Shown: positions 10,201-19,622, numbered from the stretch's first letter. The stretch is 21,115 bases of DNA from Isoetes engelmannii (GCA_011763485.2 JAANSK020273157.1:1-21115); one strand, 5' to 3'. Notes: a model not told the origin generated them from the letters alone. A program made the numbers and translations.

Positions 10201-10690
10201 ATGCAGCAATAGAACCTGCAAAGAGTAGAAGGATCTAATCATATACAGTTCACAATATCTGCATGCCGTATCGAATATGCATGGCCTTATCTGTGCACAT
10301 TCCGCCTTCCTGTTCCAATACACCACTCTATTCCCAAATGGCATTTAAGAGCTTTCTGTCATTAAGAATAGTTTACATCTCCAATGAAAGAACGTATAAA
10401 AGCATTCCTCTGCAATCTTAAAGGTTAAGTGATGGAGCTCTGAAGAAACTTTGAAACCAATGAGTGGGGATGCTATCAATGTCCGGATAGATCTACGAAT
10501 GAAGTCTATGTAAATTGCGAAGAAAACTTATGAAACAGATGGAAGAAAATTGCACGGACTACAAACATGGTAGCGTAACTCGTGTAGAAACTTATCTAAT
10601 CTATATTTCAGATTTTTGCTGCCATGCAAATGTATGTAACTCTGAAATTAGTTTTCAAGCATAACATTGCTAATTGAAGTCTTTCCAAAA
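7263..10690. other. Long gene-poor stretch with a few weak exon-like segments
   Basis: No gene can be assembled. Minus-strand segments that look somewhat protein-like are 9898-9760 (GGIIQRMFSFGPAIVFAEVE, preceded by TGCCAG), about 9376-9284 (SLTVDKLSWASVRTDWSLLE, preceded by the acceptor-like TTCATGCAG) and about 8990-8770 (FGDGGLLKEWLEVIAESWAA, later LYEYATGER). All lie on the same strand and could be remnants of one spliced gene, but I recognise no family and the splice donors are weak. The plus strand shows nothing convincing. The rest is AT-rich with no long repeats noticed. Confidence 0.35.
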
Positions 10691-10699
10691 TCACCCACT

Positions 10700-11088
10700 C
10701 TATAAGCCATCCACGCCCTTCCAGAGATGACCAACATCGACGCCAGCTTCCTCAAATTTAAAAGGATACCACGGAGGCTGACCACCAGTTTTCACCTTCT
10801 CAGCCACACAGTCAAGTTCGTCAGCCTCCACATCATCTCCACACAACCTGGTGACAAAAGAAGTTGTGCTCTAAACCCACGGCACGTCGGCTCTATGGGT
10901 GGAGGTACAAGCACCAGTGTCTTCTTTTTCCCCTTCTAAAGCGAGCAACCCCAAGCCAAACATGCGCCTTGGCATAAGCAGGATCCACTTGCAAGGCCCG
11001 CAAGATCTCTTTGCATGCGTCTTTCTGATATCTTAGGATCCTGTTTCCTATCTAAGTTTCTAACTACAAGCAGAACCTCTGCAAGCTT
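10700..11088 (-). pseudogene. Decayed coding remnant with a TPR-like segment
   Basis: Three minus-strand stretches read like protein but lie in different frames. First, KLAEVLLVVRNLDRKQDPKI (about 11088-11026). Second, ACKEILRALQVDPAYAKAHV (within 11021-10938), which continues with WLGVARF and fits the TPR pattern of small and large residues (A..A...DP..A.A...LG). Third, a 46-codon open stretch at 10838-10700 containing GGQPPWYPFKFEEAGVDVGH and ending at a stop. No splice sites are obvious between them, so frameshifts are more likely than introns. A possible upstream piece (CGFEPSLGSDSTLDESLWGM) lies near 11370-11310. I cannot name the parent gene. It sits about 480 bases downstream of the live PPR gene's stop on the same strand and may be an independent duplicate fragment. 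Confidence 0.4.
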
Positions 11089-11564
11089 TGTCTTGAGTAC
11101 CACAATCCAAGATCACATGCTTCACTGAGCCGTTCATGAATGTTGGCAGCCAAAAGCTTCTTTGGGAGATTGGCATCTACTTACATCACTGCCCCACCCG
11201 CCTAATGAATTTCGTCAATTTTATTGTCACCGCCAAGACATTTCTCCCAGAAAATATCAACCTGGAGCTGGACTATCCCTTCTCGAACATGAGCACCAAC
11301 TTGTTGAGCTGCATACCCCATAAACTTTCATCCAAAGTTGAATCTGACCCCAAGGATGGCTCAAAGCCACACGGGATGCTTTCCTCGAAGTGTAAGGGTT
11401 CTGTCAACTATCATTCACATCAACTCTGAACAATTTTCTGTGTGACATCTCTTATTTCTAGCATAGCCCTCAGAAGCCCCAGTTAAGGACGAAGTGTGAG
11501 TGATTTGGTGGCGAGTTAGTCTCATATGCACCATAATTGTTAATATTCATGGTGGAGATGGAGA
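11089..11564. other. 3' flank of the PPR gene
   Basis: No separate gene is supported. A clear AATAAA polyadenylation signal was not found in the first 120 bases after the PPR stop on the minus strand. Short open frames on both strands here appear to be chance or part of the decayed remnant further left. Confidence 0.4.
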
Positions 11565-14033
11565 TCACCAATAGTCCCTGCAAGAACACACACCATCCTT
11601 GATAACATGAAACCGATAGGCATCCCTCACAACAATTTCCCGTGCAACCATCTTGGAGATAAACTTGGCTACATTGTGGCAATCTGGACATTCCCGGACG
11701 TTTTTTATGATCCGGAGGGGAGTTCCAGCTGGCGTACTGATGAGACCAAATGCCAGAGCCAGCTTTTCACTATGATAGCAAAGCACATCATCCCTATGCT
11801 TCCCAATACCATGGAAGATGGCCTTTGTTTTTGGTGCATACCCTTCCTCTTTCATGGCTTTCCTTAATCTTTCCACCTCTGCATGGACCAAATCTATTTG
11901 AGGATGTGACCTGCCTCCTGCGATAAATTCATGTATAGTATTGTTGACTTCAATCCAGCTGCGACCGGCCTCTTTCTTCACCCCATTTTCTATCATTGCT
12001 TCTTTAATCTTGGCCACATCACTCCATCTACCTTCTGCAGCATAAATGTTAGAAAGAACAGCATATGCCTCAGAATCCTTTGAATCCAAGGCAAGAACAT
12101 GCTCTGCTGCAAGCTTCCCTTCTTCCAAAAAACCATGTATTCCACAGGCACCAAGGTATGTCTTCCATACTACAAGATTAGGTGTAAATGCCATCTTTAT
12201 TATTAGATCCTTTGCCTGATCTAGTTGGCCAGCCCGCCCAAGTAAGTCAACTATGCATCCATAATGCTCTGTCACAGGTACAATTCCATGCATCTCACTC
12301 AAGGAAACAAAATAGTGACAACCTTCTCTACCAAGCCCACCATGACTACATGCAGAGAGTATGCTGATAAATGTTATGCTGTTTGGTTTTAGACCTGCTT
12401 GTTGCATATATTTCAAAACTTCTAAGGCATCGTTCCCATACCCATGCTGAGCATATGCAGCAATGATGGCAGTACATGTAACAATACTCCTAGTCCGCAT
12501 TTGGTCAAAGACTGCCCGGGCCTCTTCCACTCGGCCACATTTCCCATACATATTTACCAGGCTGGTCTGCAGCATGAGGTCTTGCTCGAACCTCTTATAA
12601 AGTTTGACATGCATCTGCATTCCCTGTGATAGTGCAGCTAAGCTGGCACATGCATCAAGAATGGTCACATAAGTGATTTTATTTGGTACAATGCTGTCCA
12701 AATGCATGTTATGGAAATGTTGGAGGGCCCCAAGACTATAGCCGCATTGAGCATAGACTCCAATGAGAGCATTCCATGTTACTACATTCCGCTCAGGCAA
12801 CTTTCTAAATAATGCATAAGCCTCTTCTACATTGCCACATCTCCCGTACATATTAACTAGAGCAGTTCCTAATATAACATCAACTTCTAGTCCTCCATCA
12901 AGAATCATAGCATGAACAACCTTGCCTCCTGCAAGTAATTCAGCCCTAGAACATGCAGCAACAGTGGTGATAAAGGTTACTTTGCTTGGATTTGCACAAC
13001 CATCCACCAGCATCTGAAAAAAAAGTTTAAGTGCCCATTCACCTTCTCCACAATGTGCACATGCTCCAATCATAGAAGTCCATGCAACTAAGCATGTGTG
13101 TTGCATTTCATTAAAAATTGATAATGCATTTTTTAATGTTCCACAGGTTGAATACATTTTGATAAGAAGATTCTTAGTGGAAATGCTTGATGCAAAGTTA
13201 CAATTGACGATGGATGCATGGGCTAACTTCCCTACTTCCAAGGCACCTGAGTCAGAGCAGGTTCTTAAAACAATGGCAAAGGTCACTTCATTTGGATGTA
13301 TGTTAACATCAAACAGCATTGACTTGAAAAGTTGAAGGGCACCATTTGCTTGTCCATGTTGGGCATATGTAAAAATTATTGCATTCCAGGATACAGCATC
13401 CAATTCGTCCATCATTTCAAAGATATCACATGCATCTTCTAAACTGTTACATTTTCCATACATATTTATAAGCGCATTGCAAACAATCACATGCAATCGA
13501 GGTCCTTTACAAATAATATAACTATGGATCAATTTTCCTTTATCACGTTCACAAGAAGTGGAGCATGCATTCAGTACAGTAACAAATGTGATCTTATTTG
13601 GCTCAAATCCCTCTAAAATCATTCTATTGTAAATATCAACCGCATCCTTGCTATAACCATGCTGTGTATATGCGGACATCATTGTATTCCAAGTGACAAC
13701 ATCCTTACTTGGCATTTCAGCAAACACAGCAAGTGCATTCTCTAGGCTTAGGTACTTGCCATACATTCTAATAAGAAGATTCCCAATATACAAGTCCCTG
13801 TTCAATCCAACTTTATTAATCCGGTCATGCACTTCCTTTCCTTCATAGATGCTACTACAATTATGCAAAAGACGAGCATATTTATATCTATCTGTTACCT
13901 TCAAATTATCCACCATAAACTCCAAGCCCTCATCATGAATCTCCATTCTTGGCACAGCCAGTGTTGAATGCAATTTACATGCTCCAACACCCACAAAATC
14001 ATCGGTCTGCCTCTTAGCTGATAAATGACGCAT
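11565..14033 (-). CDS. PLS-class PPR-DYW protein, probable organellar RNA-editing factor
   Basis: An 822-residue intact intronless frame. Proteins of this class enter plastids or mitochondria, bind a specific RNA through the PPR array and deaminate a C to U with the DYW domain. From about residue 54 to 613 it is a run of P, L and S repeats; conserved repeat cores include DVVTWNTMMSAYTQHG (111-126), AVSWNAIIFTYAQHG (213-227), NVVTWNALIGVYAQCG (416-431) and TALVNMYGRCG (390-400). E and E+ motifs follow (about 614-692). The PG box reads KEAGRSWIEV, with Ala in place of the usual Pro. The DYW domain has the zinc/active-site set: HSE (754-756), CPDC (782-785), CSC (816-818), and ends in DYW (820-822). 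The ATG at 14033 is the first in frame, with a TAA 9 bases upstream. The first 50 residues carry no repeat and could hold a transit peptide; compartment and RNA target cannot be told from sequence. Confidence 0.96.
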   Translation of the reverse strand: MRHLSAKRQTDDFVGVGACKLHSTLAVPRMEIHDEGLEFMVDNLKVTDRYKYARLLHNCSSIYEGKEVHDRINKVGLNRDLYIGNLLIRMYGKYLSLENALAVFAEMPSKDVVTWNTMMSAYTQHGYSKDAVDIYNRMILEGFEPNKITFVTVLNACSTSCERDKGKLIHSYIICKGPRLHVIVCNALINMYGKCNSLEDACDIFEMMDELDAVSWNAIIFTYAQHGQANGALQLFKSMLFDVNIHPNEVTFAIVLRTCSDSGALEVGKLAHASIVNCNFASSISTKNLLIKMYSTCGTLKNALSIFNEMQHTCLVAWTSMIGACAHCGEGEWALKLFFQMLVDGCANPSKVTFITTVAACSRAELLAGGKVVHAMILDGGLEVDVILGTALVNMYGRCGNVEEAYALFRKLPERNVVTWNALIGVYAQCGYSLGALQHFHNMHLDSIVPNKITYVTILDACASLAALSQGMQMHVKLYKRFEQDLMLQTSLVNMYGKCGRVEEARAVFDQMRTRSIVTCTAIIAAYAQHGYGNDALEVLKYMQQAGLKPNSITFISILSACSHGGLGREGCHYFVSLSEMHGIVPVTEHYGCIVDLLGRAGQLDQAKDLIIKMAFTPNLVVWKTYLGACGIHGFLEEGKLAAEHVLALDSKDSEAYAVLSNIYAAEGRWSDVAKIKEAMIENGVKKEAGRSWIEVNNTIHEFIAGGRSHPQIDLVHAEVERLRKAMKEEGYAPKTKAIFHGIGKHRDDVLCYHSEKLALAFGLISTPAGTPLRIIKNVRECPDCHNVAKFISKMVAREIVVRDAYRFHVIKDGVCSCRDYW

Positions 14034-14321
14034 GTATTGTTAGTATGAACCTAATGGGTGACTGTTGAACTGTATTTCAGCTGAAAAGAAGAGCACCTGG
14101 ACTGGTTTCTGATTTGTATGGCACAAATCGGATCCTTCCATTCCCGAGCTCCACATGTGAGGCTTGGCTCCACATACTCGGGCAAATTACGTGAGGTTCA
14201 AATAATACATGTTGCTTGCGCAGGAGATGTGCTCCAAGTGACACTTAGCCAAGTGGACAATCCGTAGGAACCATATGCTCCCCTTAAATTCGACAGTTTT
14301 CACGTCCGTTTTTTCTAGCAA
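14034..14321 (-). promoter_or_regulatory. 5' flank and presumed promoter side of the PPR gene
   Basis: Directly upstream of the PPR start on the minus strand. I see no convincing TATA box or upstream open frame. It is listed because the 5' UTR and core promoter must lie here or within the repeats just beyond it (14322-14840). Confidence 0.3.
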
Positions 14322-14347
14322 TTTTTGGGTTGCCCGAAGGGCAGACC
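14322..14347. repeat. Hairpin-forming GGGTTGCCC-GAA-GGGCAGACCC repeat
   Basis: TGCCC and GGGCA pair across a GAA loop, extended by GGGT/ACCC with one bulged G. A near copy in inverted orientation lies at 18705-18731. It could be the end of a non-autonomous element, but no partner terminus or target duplication was identified. Confidence 0.55.
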
Positions 14348-14385
14348 CTACGGTTTAAAGGTGTAGATCAAAAGAAAAGATAAAA

Positions 14386-14840
14386 GGAAAAACTGTGAAA
14401 TACTTTTATGTTTTGCTAAAATTATCCAAACGCCCCTCGTTTTAGGGGTATTTTTATGAAAATGACCACAACCTTTTTTTCATCATCCAAACAAGAATGT
14501 GTTCTTCAGATGCATTATAGAGGAGGAGGACATCTTTCCATCAAACCTAAGATCACTGTAATCGGAGTCCCAAATCATAAGTTATGTGATTTTTAACACA
14601 CACAAAATTTGTAAGAATTTAGGAGGGTTTTAGAAGACCATAACTTAAAATTTCGAACTCCAGTTCCTGTGACCTTAACTTTGATGGAAAGGTCTCATCT
14701 TCCTCTACAATACATCTGAAGAACAAATTTTCATTTGGATCATCGCAAAAAAGTTGTGGTCATTTCCATAAAAATACTCCTAAAACGAGGGGCGTTTGGA
14801 CAGTTTTAGCAAAATATAAGGGTATTTCACAGTTTTTCCC
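14386..14840. mobile_element. Foldback (long inverted-repeat) DNA transposon, non-autonomous
   Basis: The 455-bp unit is almost entirely an inverted repeat. The left arm (14386-14586) starts GGAAAAACTGTGAAATAC; the right arm (14638-14840) ends with its complement. Matching continues inward through AAACGCCCCTCGTTTTAGG, ATGACCACAAC, GTTCTTCAGATG and TTTCCATCAAA to AAGTTATG, leaving a loop of about 51 bases. Flanks AAGATAAAA (14377-14385) and AAGATAGAA (14841-14849) match at 8 of 9 positions and look like a 9-bp target-site duplication. Terminal GGGAAAA-type sequence plus a 9-bp duplication is typical of Mutator-like elements, so a MULE-type foldback MITE is the best guess. It codes for no transposase. 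A transcript would fold into a hairpin of about 200 bp. It lies about 350 bases upstream of the PPR start codon. Confidence 0.88.
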
Positions 14841-14849
14841 AAGATAGAA

Positions 14850-15851
14850 TATGTCTTTTAGATGCACATTGGACAGTGAGAGATAATGGGTAAAAAAAAA
14901 GATTTTGAACCCTCATAACTGCATATGCTGAGAACAGCTCTGCATGTAGATGAGCGATGAGTACATGCAATCGATTGGTCTGAAAGCAACATTTCTTCTA
15001 TTTTCAGTTGTTTATATAGTGGATATTCTCTGTGAGTGTAGAGACTAATGTCAATCTTCAATTTCACATGAACGAACTCACCAAAGCACTCAATCTAGAA
15101 CCCTCATTTAAATTCCTTCAGCTCTATTGGGTACTCGTGGTACAATATTATATCCTTTACACTGCAGCACTATATATAACATTATAGATGTTACCAAAAC
15201 AATTCTAATATAGCATTTGTTTAGTCCAGTTAAATGTGTTTGTCTTCATCAATCTCGTTCGAACGATATATGTATTCATATCCATTCTCTGCGATTTATG
15301 TGTAGCTTTCAATTAATGGAGCTTTCTAATTATCGTATATGTGCAGGAGTTAGTAGGTGGTGGCATAAAGGAATTGGACCTTGTAACATGAAGACATACT
15401 CATGCCTTAGTCCTAGGTATTTTCAAGGACTATCCTCTAGAATAATATGATTTGTATAGACCATTCAAATTGTCATTTAATATATCACATGTTCTTTGTA
15501 GATCAGTGTGTCAATGTGTTCTCAGTCACAGAGAATTTGTCGCCAAGGTCTGACACATTGTCAGTCGTTTATGATACGTGTCTCGTAACGTCATTCTGCA
15601 ATTTTAATCAGTTAAAAGCATAGCATTATTTTATATCTTGACAAAAAGCCAATCATTGCTACATATTTATCTCATAAAAAGCTACTAGGACATGTTGATA
15701 CATGATCAAGCACCAATCCATAGTGTCTTGGATCAAATTCGTGAACCCCTGATCAGTCTACACTCATCTGCCCTAATTGCACTTAAAATTGTATAATTAG
15801 ATAGAAGGTTATGACATCTGCTTGATCCATAAAGAGCTCCAGCAATCTCAC
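14850..15851. other. Intergenic stretch, no gene seen
   Basis: AT-rich. One plus-strand stretch near 15345-15380 (GTGCAG, then codons for ELVGGGIKELDL) resembles an exon start, but no continuation or donor was found. Otherwise nothing was recognised. Confidence 0.5.
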
Positions 15852-16088
15852 TCTCAACTACCTTTTCATACATGCAGATGAGATATTTCCTACAATAGAA
15901 ATATGACACCTTGTGATATATAATTGTGAAAGGTAATAGTGTAGTCAGCTGGAGTCTCCAGTAATCAGTTCAATGCTTTGGTTTTCTCAAACCTTTTCCT
16001 ACATGCAGTTGACTTATTTTCTACAATAGAAATATGACACCTTCTCATATATATTTGTCAAAGTTCACATTGTGGTTAACTGAAGTCT
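15852..16088. repeat. Two-copy direct repeat, period about 131 bp
   Basis: TACAATAGAAATATGACACC occurs at 15891 and again at 16022. Similarity extends left to TCTCAA (15852 and 15985) and right to GTAGTCAGCTGGAGTCT against GTGGTTAACTGAAGTCT (15941 and 16072). The copies are roughly 105 bp each with moderate divergence, so it is an old local duplication. Confidence 0.85.
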
Positions 16089-17486
16089 TTTTCCATATGC
16101 AAGGATATCTGAGAGATAACTACTTATTGCCCACTGTTAATAAATAAAATATCGGCAAAGATTTGTCCACTTCTTGCTCGCTCGACTGTACTATTATTGC
16201 TATGTCACAATGTTGATTTTCTGTTAATGTTGCAATTTCATCAGCTAGTCTCATGAACGAGGAAACTGCTCCCTTCCATAATATTCTATATCACAGCACT
16301 ATAATGTCTTCTATGGCATTAAAGGACGCTGAAATTAGTTTATCTGACCAGATTCGGATTCTGCTAGAGACCAGATTGCCTCTAGAGATATTGTCCTTAG
16401 ATTACAACGATCGTGTGGTTTGCAACTGAATAGAATGAAGTGTACGAGGCCTTCATTTAAAGACAATGGTAGCATTCCTGCAACAATAGTAACAAAGATT
16501 TCTCCACCATTCACTATTGCAGATGGATTTGGTGACAATGACACGGCATTGCTATATTTTTTGAAGGAGCAAATGCATTTGTTCAAGAGACTGAAGCATT
16601 TGTCACGAGTACCAATAATGTTTTCTTGTTCAAGAGCATTACTAGATCCCTGCTATCAAACAGCAAAAGGTTGATGATAACTTTTGCAAAGTATGGCCTT
16701 TGTTCCGCTCCGTGATCCATAGTCAAATGCCTATCCATATTCTGTCAGATATATGTATCCATGGCTGGAGAGGCTTCGCAATGATGTTTTTCTATTCATT
16801 GCATGTTTCCAAAGAATTCTCAGGTAAACTAAATGGTTTGCTTGGCTTTTCACAATCTCTTCTTGTGGCTTTTAATCTTCATGTTTTCTTTGTGTGGCCT
16901 CAAAGGGGTCCAAAAAAAATTATATAATACAAACCATTACATCCAACAATTCTAAATTAAATTCCCCCTAAAACCCCCTTTGGTTTGGGTGCATATTCAC
17001 TAGTGTTGTGTATAATTTTTTTCTAGCCCTGAGTGATGTAATTTTTTTAACAAATGTTTATTAATTGAGAGTAGTAAACTTGGCGAACGTCCAAGAAATT
17101 TGAAAGGAGTTTGCCTCAGGGAGGCGAATCTCAATCAATAATTAGTAATAGCAAATTTTCCTCGAAAATTTGAAGATTATAAAGGTTAAATGTTTAGGTG
17201 CTGAAACAAAGGTTTAAGAACGACGATGACGGGTTTTAACGTCCATGGAAGCCGTAGCTTTGGATGGTTTCAGATGTTCTATCAAGGATGCCTCAAACAC
17301 ACTAGAAGCACATGCAATCTCAATGCTAGCAAATGACACCTTACAATTTTAGACAAGCAATTCCGAAGATCAAGCATTCTAAAGTAGAACATTGCATAAC
17401 AAGATTGCAGATTAAGCGTGAGTGTTGCATAACTCCCGTTTGAAAGATTCCCTTCTAAAAAACATGTAACTATTTAAAATGGCCCT
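16089..17486. other. Intergenic stretch, no firm gene
   Basis: A plus-strand open stretch at 16420-16674 and its overlap on the other strand give no recognisable motif. The same holds for 16700-16927. Base composition does not differ from the surroundings. I treat these as chance frames. Confidence 0.5.
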
Positions 17487-17658
17487 TTTTTAGGTTGTGT
17501 CCAAAACATCGAGGTAATTACAATTTAATACATGCTATTTTAGCCCCCCCAAAATAAAATACCATTGGGCCAACATATCAACCACTTGAAATTGCAGTTT
17601 TAGGGGTTATGTTCAAAACATCATGGTGATTACAATTCTGTATATGCTATTTTAGCTA
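17487..17658. repeat. Two-copy direct repeat, period 112 bp
   Basis: CAAAACATC at 17502 and 17614 anchors two copies of about 60 bp. Each runs from TTTTAGG through ATTACAATT to ATGCTATTTTAGC. The second is spaced by unrelated sequence rich in A and C. It is an old duplication with no coding content. Confidence 0.8.
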
Positions 17659-17857
17659 CCTTTTTTTTGCGATAATTGCGAACACAAGACAAAAAGAGGT
17701 GATTTTGTAATGGACCATGTTAGGGAGCCTTAGGGACTATGTTATCATCCAAATGTAGACTTCCAGAAGCTACAAAACTTATTATAAATCATGCTCAGTT
17801 TTTGCGACTTGAAAACCATGGGGAAATGGGGGGTGTGAGAGGATACAAAATACAAAT
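17659..17857. other. Intergenic, nothing seen
   Basis: No gene or repeat recognised. Confidence 0.5.
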
Positions 17858-17938
17858 GCATAGTGTGGTGGTACACAAGAAGGAAATTTCTGGCTTGAAC
17901 GCATAGTCCGGTAGTACACAAGAAATTTTTGGCTAACA
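17858..17938. repeat. Two-copy 43-bp tandem repeat
   Basis: GCATAGT(GT)GGT(G)GTACACAAGA at 17858 recurs at 17901 as GCATAGTCCGGTAGTACACA. Both copies continue into AAATTT(C/T)TGGCT. Confidence 0.8.
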
Positions 17939-18266
17939 CAATTGACTAACTTTACACAAGCAATTTAATGACAACCAAAGGTTAATACATAATTTATATA
18001 CCAACATTTTGAAACCATACAATGGAAATCTATAAAAAAAAATAATGTGCTAACGCACTGTGGGTTGCCCTTGAACATACAGAATGAGGTCAAAAGTTAC
18101 AAGAAAATTACAATTTGGAACTCAAAATACTCAAGAAGATTGAATAATCTATATATAACACAAGAATATGTACATATCCACTAGTGTACAAGAGAACAAG
18201 AGAACTTGAACAATAATGTTTCACAACTGATGTTGAACCGGAAAAGTTATGTCATCCTTGAACATC

Positions 18267-18285
18267 TATATATATATATATATAT
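18267..18285. repeat. (TA)9 microsatellite
   Basis: Uninterrupted TA dinucleotides, then TTGCATG. Simple slippage repeat. Confidence 0.9.
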
Positions 18286-18525
18286 TGCATGAACTCCAAT
18301 AGTGTATAGCCACCACCTAGCATAAGTGAATATGCATCACTTGGCGGGCATGCAGGACGTCACTTAATATTCATGAATGGCACTTGGCAAACATAGATGA
18401 AGACAATTGGTATATTTTTATGATTTATGGCGATAGCGCATCTGAAAAGACTCAATGACTTGTAACTAGATATCATTGGTTTAAAACCCATCTATAACAT
18501 AAAACTTTTGCATATATGTTGAACC

Positions 18526-18960
18526 CTACCAAGCAACTAACTCGACGGTCAGATCCCACCGTAACGACATCCTAACGAAAATCAACGGAGACCATGGCGG
18601 TTGCTTCATGCCTCCTAATGCGGATGCCCAAAAGATATAGGGCGTCCAATTGTGAATTGGACGGATGGGATTGAAAGATTCCTCCACCCAACCCCCAAAG
18701 CCAAGGTTTGCCCTTCGGGCAACCAAAAAAAGACATTGTAAAGAGCACTGTCATATCTGGTAGAGATGTGTTTTGACATCTCTCATGAGAAATAATTGTA
18801 GGAGATAATTTTTGATATATTAATTAATTATTAATTTGAGAGAAGGTAGGAGAATGACATGTCTCTCAATTTCTGTCGTGTAAAAATCTTTCTCGTATAA
18901 AAATTCTCTCTCAATTCTATACAGTGAACGTGCTGAGTGAAGTGATTGTGATTTGGAGAG
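18526..18960. other. GC-richer island with hairpins, no gene
   Basis: 18526-18731 is richer in G and C than its surroundings and open on the minus strand for about 60 codons in two frames, without any known motif. It contains the palindrome GTCCAATTGTGAATTGGAC (18646-18664). Beyond it is GAGATGT..ACATCTC (about 18763-18782), then CT-rich sequence. It may be a fragment of an unidentified repeat family. Confidence 0.35.
18705..18731. repeat. Inverted near-copy of the 14322 hairpin
   Basis: GGTTTGCCCTTCGGGCAACC folds with a TTC loop. Its complement matches 14322-14347 apart from a few bases, including the flanking T run. Because the core is itself palindromic, relative orientation is judged only from the flanking A/T run. 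Confidence 0.6.
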
Positions 18961-19044
18961 AGAGAGGGAGGGAGACAAGGATCTTATCTCTGTCCTGAAG
19001 GGCAGAGATGAATAATAATAGTATAGATCTTATCTAGTAGCCTT

Positions 19045-19226
19045 GACTCAGCTGCTCGGGCAACAGAACATGACTCAGCTGCTCTGCCCATAACATAACA
19101 TAACATAACATAACATAACATAACATAACATAACATAACATAACATAACATAACATAACATAACATAACTCAGCTGCTTTTAACATTTGCCATCTTAATA
19201 ACATTTGGCAACATAACTTAGCTGCT
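19045..19226. repeat. CAGCTG minisatellite
   Basis: AC(T)(C/T)AGCTGCT occurs four times, at 19046, 19073, 19168 and 19216, often followed by CTGCC and once by CGGGCAAC. AACATTT(G/T)(G/C)CATCTTAATAA-type spacers also repeat downstream (to about 19255). The array is split between copies 2 and 3 by the CATAA microsatellite. Confidence 0.75.
19089..19169. repeat. (CATAA)16 microsatellite
   Basis: About sixteen perfect CATAA units without interruption, 81 bases. The purity implies recent expansion. The flanking ACATAACT of the minisatellite supplies a natural seed, so slippage inside the array is the simplest origin. Confidence 0.93.
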
Positions 19227-19481
19227 CTGCCAAATAACATTTTCCATCTTAATAAGGCATTGATTCAGCACAAACTCTTGCTGCTTTCCCACCGTAAATT
19301 TACAGAGCAATGAATTAAATATAACTTCTGACTTTTATGTAGTAAAGCCACATAGTGGTTATTAAGTATTTTCGCTGATAACAGAACTGTTCAGGAAGGC
19401 ATCTCTTCTTTTGGGAGGAGGATCACACCGCAAGACATGTGGAATGTGCCAAACACTCAAACCAATATTGCACATTTTAAA

Positions 19482-19560
19482 CAGGCCACACATCTGCAGG
19501 AAACCAGTGATGGAGCACAGATTTTAATAAGGCCACACTTCTGCAGGGAACCAGTGATTG
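19482..19560. repeat. Two-copy 47-bp tandem repeat
   Basis: AGGCCACAC(A/T)TCTGCAGG(A/G)AACCAGTGAT is present at 19483 and 19530. On the minus strand each copy reads CCTGCAG followed by (A)TGTGGCCT, that is, a splice-acceptor-like start followed by codons for CGL. It lies just downstream of the spliced fragment at 19623-19915. Confidence 0.8.
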
Positions 19561-19622
19561 TTCATAGGCACCTGAACCCAATGGAAAAACAATTTGGCTA
19601 ACATAACCAAAGAATAAGGAAC

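Noticed and set aside
14322-14347. Helitron 3' terminus (GC-rich hairpin near an end)
   Set aside because: No CTRR terminal motif follows the hairpin at a suitable distance and no matching 5' TC end was found.
16420-16927. Two plus-strand open frames of 75-84 codons
   Set aside because: No recognisable domain, no splice-site support and no compositional shift.
18730-18960. Possible solo LTR (CT-rich tail, hairpins, AT-rich middle)
   Set aside because: No clear paired termini, target duplication, primer-binding site or internal coding region was visible. Composition alone is not enough.
18984-19240. Open frames reading MLCYVMLCYV on the minus strand
   Set aside because: Translation of the CATAA microsatellite, not a protein gene.
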